This document shows, in pieces, positions 10,459 to 22,538 of a DNA stretch of 64,000 bases (its first letter is position 1; each line of letters begins with the position of its first letter). The notes under the pieces were generated by a model. That model saw nothing but the letters and a program-made list of their open reading frames with translations, was not told the DNA's origin and searched no databases. The translations under genes were made by a program, and so were the position numbers. Source of the DNA: Halocaridina rubra (lineage: Eukaryota; Arthropoda; Malacostraca; Decapoda; Atyidae); the NCBI GenBank assembly GCA_037179515.1, contig JAXCGZ010004148.1, positions 1 through 64,000 of the forward strand, in the 5' to 3' direction.

Positions 10459-10767
10459 AATTGAATTAAATGCGAAAATGAAGCCACGAGTGAGGTTGGG
10501 GAATCTGTAATATGAACATAGTGGCATTCAGTTAGAATGCGTTCATTCCTAAGTATAGCAGATATAAGCTATAAGGTTGGATTCCTTTTAACCTTCTGTG
10601 GTGTGTAGTTGGTAGCGCCTTGACTTAGTAATTATAAGTCCTAGGTTCGAGTCCCAGTCGGGGTAAAAAATGATTCATGTTTTCACATATGTAATGTGCT
10701 TAATTGATTATTGTATAGCCCGAATGAGATTGGGAATTGAATTAAATGCGAAAATGAAGCCACGAGT

Positions 10768-11043
10768 GAGGTTGGGGTATCTGTAATATGAACATAGTGG
10801 CATTCAGTCAGAATGCGTTCAATCCTAAGTATAGCAGATAAAAGCTATAAGGTTGGATTCCTTTTAACCTTCTGTGGTGTGTAGTTGGTAGCGCCTTGAC
10901 TTAGTAATTATAAGTCCTAGGTTCGAGTCCCAGTCGGGGTAAAAAATGATTCATGTTTTCACATATGTAATGTGCTTAATTGATTATTGTATAGCCCGAA
11001 TGAGATTGGGAATTGAATTAAATGCGAAAATGAAGCCACGAGT
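10768..11043 (+). repeat. Hybrid unit with a short conversion-like patch
   Basis: The unit carries GTATCTG and then CAGTCAG, CAATCC and AGATAAAAGC from the ATGATCAT subfamily. It has consensus GAACAT between them and consensus GGATTCC after them. The patch of foreign variants (about unit positions 42-76) inside a consensus unit looks like gene conversion or a double exchange. Confidence 0.65.
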
Positions 11044-13803
11044 GAGGTTGGGGAATCTGTAATATGAACATAGTGGCATTCAGTTAGAATGCGTTCATTC
11101 CTAAGTATAGCAGATATAAGCTATAAGGTTGGATTCCTTTTAACCTTCTGTGGTGTGTAGTTGGTAGCGCCTTGACTTAGTAATTATAAGTCCTAGGTTC
11201 GAGTCCCAGTCGGGGTAAAAAATGATTCATGTTTTCACATATGTAATGTGCTTAATTGATTATTGTATAGCCCGAATGAGATTGGGAATTGAATTAAATG
11301 CGAAAATGAAGCCACGAGTGAGGTTGGGGAATCTGTAATATGAACATAGTGGCATTCAGTTAGAATGCGTTCATTCCTAAGTATAGCAGATATAAGCTAT
11401 AAGGTTGGATTCCTTTTAACCTTCTGTGGTGTTTAGTTGGTAGCGCCTTGACTTAGTAATTATAAGTCCTAGGTTCGAGTCCCAGTCGGGGTAAAAAATG
11501 ATTCATGTTCTCACATATGTAATGTGCTTAATTGATTATTGTATAGCCCGAATGAGATTGGGAATTGAATTAAATGCGAAAATGAAGCCACGAGTGAGGT
11601 TGGGGAATCTGTAATATGAACATAGTGGCATTCAGTTAGAATGCGTTCATTCCTAAGTATAGCAGATATAAGCTATAAGGTTGGATTCCTTTTAACCTTC
11701 TGTGGTGTGTAGTTGGTAGCGCCTTGACTTAGTAATTATAAGTCCTAGGTTCGAGTCCCAGTCGGGGTAAAAAATGATTCATGTTTTCACATATGTAATG
11801 TGCTTAATTGATTATTGTATAGCCCGAATGAGATTGGGAATTGAATTAAATGCGAAAATGAAGCCACGAGTGAGGTTGGGGAATCTGTAATATGAACATA
11901 GTGGCATTCAGTTAGAATGCGTTCATTCCTAAGTATAGCAGATATAAGCTATAAGGTTGGATTCCTTTTAACCTTCTGTGGTGTGTAGTTGGTAGCGCCT
12001 TGACTTAGTAATTATAAGTCCTAGGTTCGAGTCCCAGTCGGGGTAAAAAATGATTCATGTTTTCACATATGTAATGTGCTTAATTGATTATTGTATAGCC
12101 CGAATGAGATTGGGAATTGAATTAAATGCGAAAATGAAGCCACGAGTGAGGTTGGGGAATCTGTAATATGAACATAGTGGCATTCAGTTAGAATGCGTTC
12201 ATTCCTAAGTATAGCAGATATAAGCTATAAGGTTGGATTCCTTTTAACCTTCTGTGGTGTGTAGTTGGTAGCGCCTTGACTTAGTAATTATAAGTCCTAG
12301 GTTCGAGTCCCAGTCGGGGTAAAAAATGATTCATGTTTTCACATATGTAATGTGCTTAATTGATTATTGTATAGCCCGAATGAGATTGGGAATTGAATTA
12401 AATGCGAAAATGAAGCCACGAGTGAGGTTGGGGAATCTGTAATATGAACATAGTGGCATTCAGTTAGAATGCGTTCATTCCTAAGTATAGCAGATATAAG
12501 CTATAAGGTTGGATTCCTTTTAACCTTCTGTGGTGTGTAGTTGGTAGCGCCTTGACTTAGTAATTATAAGTCCTAGGTTCGAGTCCCAGTCGGGGTAAAA
12601 AATGATTCATGTTTTCACATATGTAATGTGCTTAATTGATTATTGTATAGCCCGAATGAGATTGGGAATTGAATTAAATGCGAAAATGAAGCCACGAGTG
12701 AGGTTGGGGTATCTGTAATATGAACATAGTGGCATTCAGTTAGAATGCGTTCATTCCTAAGTATAGCAGATATAAGCTATAAGGTTGGATTCCTTTTAAC
12801 CTTCTGTGGTGTGTAGTTGGTAGCGCCTTGACTTAGTAATTATAAGTCCTAGGTTCGAGTCCCAGTCGGGGTAAAAAATGATTCATGTTTTCACATATGT
12901 AATGTGCTTAATTGATTATTGTATAGCCCGAATGAGATTGGGAATTGAATTAAATGCGAAAATGAAGCCACGAGTGAGGTTGGGGAATCTGTAATATGAA
13001 CATAGTGGCATTCAGTTAGAATGCGTTCATTCCTAAGTATAGCAGATATAAGCTATAAGGTTGGATTCCTTTTAACCTTCTGTGGTGTGTAGTTGGTAGC
13101 GCCTTGACTTAGTAATTATAAGTCCTAGGTTCGAGTCCCAGTCGGGGTAAAAAATGATTCATGTTTTCACATATGTAATGTGCTTAATTGATTATTGTAT
13201 AGCCCGAATGAGATTGGGAATTGAATTAAATGCGAAAATGAAGCCACGAGTGAGGTTGGGGAATCTGTAATATGAACATAGTGGCATTCAGTTAGAATGC
13301 GTTCATTCCTAAGTATAGCAGATATAAGCTATAAGGTTGGATTCCTTTTAACCTTCTGTGGTGTGTAGTTGGTAGCGCCTTGACTTAGTAATTATAAGTC
13401 CTAGGTTCGAGTCCCAGTCGGGGTAAAAAATGATTCATGTTTTCACATATGTAATGTGCTTAATTGATTATTGTATAGCCCGAATGAGATTGGGAATTGA
13501 ATTAAATGCGAAAATGAAGCCACGAGTGAGGTTGGGGTATCTGTAATATGAACATAGTGGCATTCAGTTAGAATGCGTTCAACCCTAAGTATAGCAGATA
13601 TAAGCTATAAGGTTGGATTCCTTTTAACCTTCTGTGGTGTTTAGTTGGTAGCGCCTTGACTTAGTAATTATAAGTCCTAGGTTCGAGTCCCAGTCGGGGT
13701 AAAAAATGATTCATGTTTTCACATATGTAATGTGCTTAATTGATTATTGTATAGCCCGAATGAGATTGGGAATTGAATTAAATGCGAAAATGAAGCCACG
13801 AGT

Positions 13804-14079
13804 GAGGTTGGGGAATCTGTAATATGAACATAGTGGCATTCAGTTAGAATGCGTTCATTCCTAAGTATAGCAGATATAAGCTATAAGGTTGGATTCCTTT
13901 TAACCTTCTATTGTGTGTAGTCGGTAGCGCCTTGACTTAGTAATTATAAGTCCTAGGTTCGAGTCCCAGTCGGGGTAAAAAATGATTCATGTTTTCACAT
14001 ATGTAATGTGCTTAATTAATTATTGTGTAGCCCGAATGAGATTGGGAATTGAATTAAATGCGAAAATGAAGCCACGAGT
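13804..14079 (+). repeat. Subfamily unit, TCTATTGTGTGTAGTCGG type
   Basis: It is marked by CTATTG before the A box, AGTCGG within it, and AATTAATTATTGTGTAG later. Copies have TCTATTG at 4247, 5903, 8939, 13907, 16943, 20255, 21911 and 23566, spaced 6, 11, 18, 11, 12, 6 and 6 units. Several copies carry an extra T (CCTTTCTATTG). It is absent after 24 kb. This copy has lost the linked GTCAGGG and GAAGGCACG seen in the others. Confidence 0.75.
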
Positions 14080-15459
14080 GAGGTTGGGGAATCTGTAATA
14101 TGAACATAGTGGCATTCAGTTAGAATGCGTTCATTCCTAAGTATAGCAGATATAAGCTATAAGGTTGGATTCCTTTTAACCTTCTGTGGTGTGTAGTTGG
14201 TAGCGCCTTGACTTAGTAATTATAAGTCCTAGGTTCGAGTCCCAGTCGGGGTAAAAAATGATTCATGTTTTCACATATGTAATGTGCTTAATTGATTATT
14301 GTATAGCCCGAATGAGATTGGGAATTGAATTAAATGCGAAAATGAAGCCACGAGTGAGGTTGGGGTATCTGTAATATGAACATAGTGGCATTCAGTTAGA
14401 ATGCGTTCATTCCTAAGTATAGCAGATATAAGCTATAAGGTTGGATTCCTTTTAACCTTCTGTGGTGTGTAGTTGGTAGCGCCTTGACTTAGTAATTATA
14501 AGTCCTAGGTTCGAGTCCCAGTCGGGGTAAAAAATGATTCATGTTTTCACATATGTAATGTGCTTAATTGATTATTGTATAGCCCGAATGAGATTGGGAA
14601 TTGAATTAAATGCGAAAATGAAGCCACGAGTGAGGTTGGGGAATCTGTAATATGAACATAGTGGCATTCAGTTAGAATGCGTTCATTCCTAAGTATAGCA
14701 GATATAAGCTATAACGTTGGATTCCTTTTAACCTTCTGTGGTGTGTAGTTGGTAGCGCCTTGACTTAGTAATTATAAGTCCTAGGTTCGAGTCCCAGTCG
14801 GGGTAAAAAATGATTCATGTTTTCACATATGTAATGTGCTTAATTGATTATTGTATAGCCCGAATGAGATTGGGAATTGAATTAAATGCGAAAATGAAGC
14901 CACGAGTGAGGTTGGGGAATCTGTAATATGAACATAGTGGCATTCAGTTAGAATGCGTTCATTCCTAAGTATAGCAGATATAAGCTATAACGTTGGATTC
15001 CTTTTAACCTTCTGTGGTGTGTAGTTGGTAGCGCCTTGACTTAGTAATTATAAGTCCTAGGTTCGAGTCCCAGTCGGGGTAAAAAATGATTCATGTTTTC
15101 ACATATGTAATGTGCTTAATTGATTATTGTATAGCCCGAATGAGATTGGGAATTGAATTAAATGCGAAAATGAAGCCACGAGTGAGGTTGGGGAATCTGT
15201 AATATGAACATAGTGGCATTCAGTTAGAATGCGTTCATTCCTAAGTATAGCAGATATAAGCTATAAGGTTGGATTCCTTTTAACCTTCTGTGGTGTGTAG
15301 TTGGTAGCGCCTTGACTTAGTAATTATAAGTCCTAGGTTCGAGTCCCAGTCGGGGTAAAAAATGATTCATGTTTTCACATATGTAATGTGCTTAATTGAT
15401 TATTGTATAGCCCGAATGAGATTGGGAATTGAATTAAATGCGAAAATGAAGCCACGAGT

Positions 15460-17667
15460 GAGGTTGGGGAATCTGTAATATGAACATAGTGGCATTCAGT
15501 TAGAATGCGTTCATTCCTAAGTATAGCAGATATAAGCTATAAGGTTGGATTCCTTTTAACCTTCTGTGGTGTGTAGTTGGTATCGCTTTGACTTAGTAAT
15601 TATAAGTCCTAGGTTCCGGTCCCAGTCGGGGTAAAAAATGATTAATGTTTTCACATATGTAATGTGCTTAATTGATTATTGTATAGCCCGAATGAGATTG
15701 GGAATTGAATTAAATGCGAAAATGAAGCCACGAGTGAGGTTGGGGTATCTGTAATATGATCATAGTGGCATTCAGTCAGAATGCGTTCAATCCTAAGTAT
15801 AGCAGATAAAAGCTATAAGGTTGTATTCCTTTTAACCTTCTGTGGTGTGTAGTTGGTAGCACCTTGACTTAGTAATTATAAGTCCTAGGTTCGAGTCCCA
15901 GTCGGGGTAAAAAATGATTCATGTTTTCACATATGTAATGTGCTTAATTGATTATTGTATAGCACGAAGGAGATTGGGAATTGAATTAAATGCGAAAATG
16001 AAGCCACGAGTGAGGTTGGGGAATCTGTAATATGAACATAGTGGCATTCAGTTAGAATGCGTTCATTCCTAAGTATAGCAGATATAAGCTATAAGGTTGG
16101 ATTCCTTTTAACCTTCTGTGGTGTTTAGTTGGTAGCGCCTTGACTTAGTAATTATAAGTCCTAGGTTCGAGTCCCAGTCGGGGTAAAAAATGATTCATGT
16201 TCTCACATATGTAATGTGCTTAATTGATTATTGTATAGCCCGAATGAGATTGGGAATTGAATTAAATGCGAAAATGAAGCCACGAGTGAGGTTGGGGAAT
16301 CTGTAATATGAACATAGTGGCATTCAGTTAGAATGCGTTCATTCCTAAGTATAGCAGATATAAGCTATAAGGTTGGATTCCTTTTAACCTTCTGTGGTGT
16401 GTAGTTGGTAGCGCCTTGACTTAGTAATTATAAGTCCTAGGTTCGAGTCCCAGTCGGGGTAAAAAATGATTCATGTTTTCACATATGTAATGTGCTTAAT
16501 TGATTATTGTATAGCCCGAATGAGATTGGGAATTGAATTAAATGCGAAAATGAAGCCACGAGTGAGGTTGGGGTATCTGTAATATGAACATAGTGGCATT
16601 CAGTTAGAATGCGTTCAACCCTAAGTATAGCAGATATAAGCTATAAGGTTGGATTCCTTTTAACCTTCTGTGGTGTTTAGTTGGTAGCGCCTTGACTTAG
16701 TAATTATAAGTCCTAGGTTCGAGTCCCAGTCGGGGTAAAAAATGATTCATGTTTTCACATATGTAATGTGCTTAATTGATTATTGTATAGAACGAATGAG
16801 ATTGGGAATTGAATTAAATGCGAAAATGAAGCCACGAGTGAGGTTGGGGAATCTGTAATATGAACATAGTGGCATTCAGTTAGAATGCGTTCATTCCTAA
16901 GTATAGCAGATATAAGCTATAAGGTTGGATTCCTTTTAACCTTCTATTGTGTGTAGTCGGTAGCGCCTTGACTTAGTAATTATAAGTCCTAGGTTCGAGT
17001 CCCAGTCAGGGTAAAAAATGATTCATGTTTTCACATATGTAATGTGCTTAATTAATTATTGTGTAGCCCGAATGAGATTGGGAATTGAATTAAATGCGAA
17101 AATGAAGGCACGAGTGAGGTTGGGGAATCTGTAATATGAACATAGTGGCATTCAGTTAGAATGCGTTCATTCCTAAGTATAGCAGATATAAGCTATAAGG
17201 TTGGATTCCTTTTAACCTTCTGTGGTGTGTAGTTGGTAGCGCCTTGACTTAGTAATTATAAGTCCTAGGTTCAAGTCCCAGTCGGGGTAAAAAATGATTC
17301 ATGTTTTCACATATGTAATGTGCTTAATTGATTATTGTATAGCCCGAATGAGATTGGGAATTGAATTAAATGCGAAAATGAAGCCACGAGTGAGGTTGGG
17401 GTATCTGTAATATGAACATAGTGGCATTCAGTTAGAATGCGTTCATTCCTAAGTATAGCAGATATAAGCTATAAGGTTGGATTCCTTTTAACCTTCTGTG
17501 GTGTGTAGTTGGTAGCGCCTTGACTTAGTAATTATAAGTCCTAGGTTCGAGTCCCAGTCGGGGTAAAAAATGATTCATGTTTTCACATATGTAATGTGCT
17601 TAATTGATTATTGTATAGCCCGAATGAGATTGGGAATTGAATTAAATGCGAAAATGAAGCCACGAGT
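15460..17667 (+). repeat. Higher-order segment, copy 2 of the pair offset 8004 bp
   Basis: The partner of 7456-9663. TAGAACG at 16789 and GGTATC at 15579 fall exactly 8004 bp after their counterparts. Small differences exist (GCCATGAC near 8134 is GCCTTGAC here), so the copies have diverged slightly or been partly homogenised. Confidence 0.8.
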
Positions 17668-18495
17668 GAGGTTGGGGAATCTGTAATATGAACATAGTGG
17701 CATTCAGTTAGAATGCGTTCATTCCTAAGTATAGCAGATATAAGCTATAACGTTGGATTCCTTTTAACCTTCTGTGGTGTGTAGTTGGTAGCGCCTTGAC
17801 TTAGTAATTATAAGTCCTAGGTTCGAGTCCCAGTCGGGGTAAAAAATGATTCATGTTCTCACATATGTAATGTGCTTAATTGATTATTGTATAGCCCGAA
17901 TGAGATTGGGAATTGAATTAAATGCGAAAATGAAGCCACGAGTGAGGTTGGGGAATCTGTAATATGAACATAGTGGCATTCAGTTAGAATGCGTTCATTC
18001 CTAAGTATAGCAGATATAAGCTATAACGTTGGATTCCTTTTAACCTTCTGTGGTGTGTAGTTGGTAGCGCCTTGACTTAGTAATTATAAGTCCTAGGTTC
18101 GAGTCCCAGTCGGGGTAAAAAATGATTCATGTTTTCACATATGTAATGTGCTTAATTGATTATTGTATAGCCCGAATGAGATTGGGAATTGAATTAAATG
18201 CGAAAATGAAGCTACGAGCGAGGTTGGGGAATCTGTAATATGAACATAGTGGCATTCAGTTAGAATGCGTTCATTCCTAAGTATAGCAGATATAAGCTAT
18301 AAGGTGGGATTCCTTTTAACCTTCTGTGGTGTGTAGTTGGTAGCGCCTTGACTTAGTAATTATAAGTCCTAGGTTCGAGTCCCAGTCGGGGTAAAAAATG
18401 ATTCATGTTTTCACATATGTAATGTGCTTAATTGATTATTGTATAGCCCGAGTGAGATTGGGAATTGAATTAAATGCGAAAATGAAGCCACGAGT

Positions 18496-21400
18496 GAGGT
18501 TGGGGAATCTGTAATATGAACATAGTGGCATTCAGTTATAATGCGTTCATTCCTAAGTATAGCAGATATAAGCTATAAGGTTGGATTCCTTTTAACCTTC
18601 TGTGGTGTGTAGTTGGTATCGCTTTGACTTAGTAATTATAAGTCCTAGGTTCCGGTCCCAGTCGGGGTAAAAAATGATTAATGTTTTCACATATGTAATG
18701 TGCTTAATTGATTATTGTATAGCCCGAATGAGATTGGGAATTGAATTAAATGCGAAAATGAAGCCACGAGTGAGGTTGGGGTATCTGTAATATGATCATA
18801 GTGGCATTCAGTCAGAATGCGTTCAATCCTAAGTATAGCAGATAAAAGCTATAAGGTTGTATTCCTTTTAACCTTTTGTGGTGTGTAGTTGGTAGCAACT
18901 TGACTTAGTAATTATAAGTCCTAGGTTCGAGTCCCAGTCGGGGTAAAAAATGATTCATGTTTTCACATATGTAATGTGCTTAATTGATTATTGTATAGCA
19001 CGAAGGAGATTGGGAATTGAATTAAATGCGAAAATGAAGCCACGAGTGAGGTTGGGGAATCTGTAATATGAACATAGTGGCATTCAGTTAGAATGCGTTC
19101 ATTCCTAAGTATAGCAGATATAAGCTATAAGGTTGAATTCCTTTTAACCTTCTGTGGTGCTTAGTTGGTAGCGCCTTGACTTAGTAATTATAAGTCCTAG
19201 GTTCGAGTCCCAGTCGGGGTAAAAAATGATTCATGTTTTCACATATGTAATGTGCTTAATTGATTATTGTATAGCCCGAATGAGATTGGGAATTGAATTA
19301 AATGCGAAAATGAAGCCACGAGTGAGGTTGGGGAATCTGTAATATGAACATAGTGGCATTCAGTTTGAATGCGTTCATTCCTATGTATAGCAGATATAAG
19401 CTATAAGGTTGGATTCATTTTAACCTTCTGTGGTGTTTAGTTGGTAGCGCCATGACTTAGTAATTATAAGTCCTAGGTTCGAGTCCCAGTCAGGGTAAAA
19501 AATGATTCATGTTCTCACATATGTAATGTGCTTAATTGATTATTGTATAGCCCGAATGAGATTGGGAATTGAATTAAATGCGAAAATGAAGCCACGAGTG
19601 AGGTTGGGGAATATGTAATATGAACATAGTGGCATTCAGTTAGAATGCGTTCATTCCTAAGTATAGCAGATATAAGCTATAAGGTTGGATTCCTTTTAAC
19701 CTTCTGTGGTGTGTAGTTGGTAGCGCCCTGACTTAGTAATTATAAGTCCTAGGTTCGAGTCCCAGTCGGGGTAAAAATGATTCATGTTTTCACATATGTA
19801 ATGTGTTTAATTGATTATTGTATAGCCCAAATGAGATTGGGAATTGAATTAAATGCGAAAATGAAGCCACGAGTGAGGTTGGGGTATCTGTAATATGAAC
19901 ATAGTGGCATTCAGTTAGAATGCGTTCAACCCTAAGTATAGCAGATATAAGCTATAAGGTTGGATTCCTTTTAACCTTCTGTGGTGTTTAGTTGGTAGCG
20001 CCTTGACGTAGTAATTATAAGTCCTAGGTTCGAGTCCCAGTCGGGGTAAAAAATGATTCATGTTTTCACATATGTAATGTGCTTAATTGATTATTGTATA
20101 GCCCGAATGAGATTGGGAATTGAATTAAATGCGAAAATGAAGCCACGAGTGAGGTTGGGGAATCTGTAATATGAACATAGTGGCATTCAGTTAGAATGCG
20201 TTCATTCCTAAGTATAGCAGATATAAGCTATAAGGTTGGATTCCTTTTAACCTTTCTATTGTGTGTAGTCGGTAGCGCCTTGACTTAGTAATTATAAGTC
20301 CTAGGTTCGAGTCCCAGTCAGGGTAAAAAATGATTCATGTTTTCACATATGTAATGTGCTTAATTAATTATTGTGTAGCCCGAATGAGATTGGGAATTGA
20401 ATTAAATGCGAAAATGAAGGCACGAGTGAGGTTGGGGAATCTGTAATATGAACATAGTGGCATTCAGTTAGAATGCATTCATTCCTAAGTATAGCAGATA
20501 TAAGCTATAAGGTTGGATTCCTTTTAACCTTCTGTGGTGTGTAGTTGGTAGCGCCTTGACTTAGTAATTATAAGTCCTAGGTTCAAGTCCCAGTCGGGGT
20601 AAAAAATGATTCATGTTTTCACATATGTAATGTGCTTAATTGATTATTGTATAGCCCAAATGAGATTGGGAATTGAATTAAATGCGAAAATGAAGCCACG
20701 AGTGAGGTTGGGGTATCTGTAATATGAACATAGTGGCATTCAGTTAGAATGCGTTCATTCCTAAGTATAGCAGATATAAGCTATAAGGTTGTATTCCTTT
20801 TAACCTTCTGTGGTGTGTAGTTGGTAGCACCTTGACTTAGTAATTATAAGTCCTAGGTTCGAGTCCCAGTCGGGGTAAAAATTGATTCATGTTTTCACAT
20901 ATGTAATGTGCTTAATTGATTATTGTATAGCACGAAGGAGATTGGGAATTGAATTAAATGCGAAAATGAAGCCACGAGTGAGGTTGGGGAATCTGTAATA
21001 TGAACATAGTGGCATTCAGTTTGAATGCGTTCATTCCTAAGAATAGCAGATATAAGCTATAAGGTTGGATTCATTTTAACCTTCTGTGGTGTTTAGTTGG
21101 TAGCGCCATGACTTAGTAATTATAAGTCCTAGGTTCGAGTCCCAGTCAGGGTAAAAAATGATTCATGTTCTCACATATGTAATGTGCTTAATTGATTATT
21201 GTATAGCCCGAATGAGATTGGGAATTGAATTAAATGCGAAAATGAAGCCACGAGTGAGGTTGGGGAATCTGTAATATGAACATAGTGGCATTCAGTTAGA
21301 ATGCGTTCATTCCTAAGTATAGCAGATATAAGCTATAAGGTTGGATTCCTTTTAACCTTCTGTGGTGTGTAGTTGGTAGCGCCCTGACTTAGTAATTATA

Positions 21401-22538
21401 AGTCCTAGGTTCGAGTCCCAGTCAGGGTAAAAATGATTCATGTTTTCACATATGTAATGTGCTTAATTGATTATTGTATAGCCCAAATGAGATTGGAAAT
21501 TGAATTAAATGCGAAAATGAAGCCACGAGTGAGGTTGGGGTATCTGTAATATGAACATAGTGGCATTCAGTTAGAATGCGTTCAACCCTAAGTATAGCAG
21601 ATATAAGCTATAAGGTTGGATTCCTTTTAACCTTCTGTGGTATTTAGTTGGTAGCGCCTTGACTTAGTAATTATAAGTCCTAGGTTCGAGTCCCAGTCGG
21701 GGTAAAAAGTTATTCATGTTTTCACATATGTAATGTGCTTAATTAATTATTGTATAGAACGAATGAGATTGGGAATTGAATTAAATGCGAAAATGAAGCC
21801 ACGAGTGAGGTTGGGGAATCTGTAATATGAACATAGTGGCATTCAGTTAGAATGCGTTCATTCCTAAGTATAGCAGATATAAGCTATAAGGTTGGATTCC
21901 TTTTAACCTTTCTATTGTGTGTAGTCGGTAGCGCCTTGACTTAGTAATTATAAGTCCTAGGTTCGAGTCCCAGTCAGGGTAAAAAATGATTCATGTTTTC
22001 ACATATGTAATGTGCTTAATTAATTATTGTGTAGCCCGAATGAGATTGGGAATTGAATTAAATGCGAAAATGAAGGCACGAGTGAGGTTGGGGAATCTGT
22101 AATATGAACATAGTGGCATTCAGTTAGAATGCGTTCATTCCTAAGTATAGCAGATATAAGCTATAAGGTTGGATTCCTTTTAACCTTCTGTGGTGTGTAG
22201 TTGGTAGCGCCTTGACTTAGTAATTATAAGTCCTAGGTTCAAGTCCCAGTCGGGGTAAAAAATGATTCATGTTTTCACATATGTAATGTGCTTAATTGAT
22301 TATTGTATAGCCCGAATGAGATTGGGAATTGAATTAAATGCGAAAATGAAGCCACGAGTGAGGTTGGGGTATCTGTAATATGAACATAGTGGCATTCAGT
22401 TAGAATGCGTTCATTCCTAAGTATAGCAGATATAAGCTATAAGGTTGTATTCCTTTTAACCTTCTGTGGTGTGTAGTTGGTAGCACCTTGACTTAGTAAT
22501 TATAAGTCCTAGGTTCGAGTCCCAGTCGGGGTAAAAAA
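18496..22538 (+). repeat. Higher-order segment, copy 2 of the pair offset 16008 bp
   Basis: The partner of 2488-6530: GCAACT (18895), GGATTCATTT (19411), the A5 run (19771), TCTATTG (20255 and 21911) and TTCAAG (22240) all fall 16008 bp downstream of their counterparts. The spacing equals two 8004-bp periods, so the middle period should lie near 10.5-14.5 kb. That is where the core is homogenised. Confidence 0.8.

Larger units (their letters stand above)
10216..10491 (+). repeat. Reference consensus unit of the satellite
   Basis: This copy matches the commonest base at every position I compared and is flanked by identical copies (9664, 9940 and 10492). Use it as the coordinate frame: unit position = base minus 10215. 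In order it holds hairpins at 33-49, 63-82 and 82-104, a tRNA-like module at 100-174, an A6 run, T4 at 189-192, hairpins at 193-207 and 228-243, and an AT-rich 3' part. Its last quarter (244-276) has no structure I can name beyond a short AATT-G-AATT dyad. Confidence 0.95.
9664..15459 (+). repeat. Homogenised core of the array (21 units)
   Basis: Most units here are indistinguishable by eye from consensus, including four in a row at 9664-10767 and four at 11596-12699. The exceptions are 10768 (hybrid), 11320, 12700, 13528, 13804, 14356, 14632 and 14908, each with a few changes. The length is exactly 276 bp throughout, with no indels. This contrasts with the diverged units on both sides and implies recent homogenisation or expansion. 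Confidence 0.8.
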
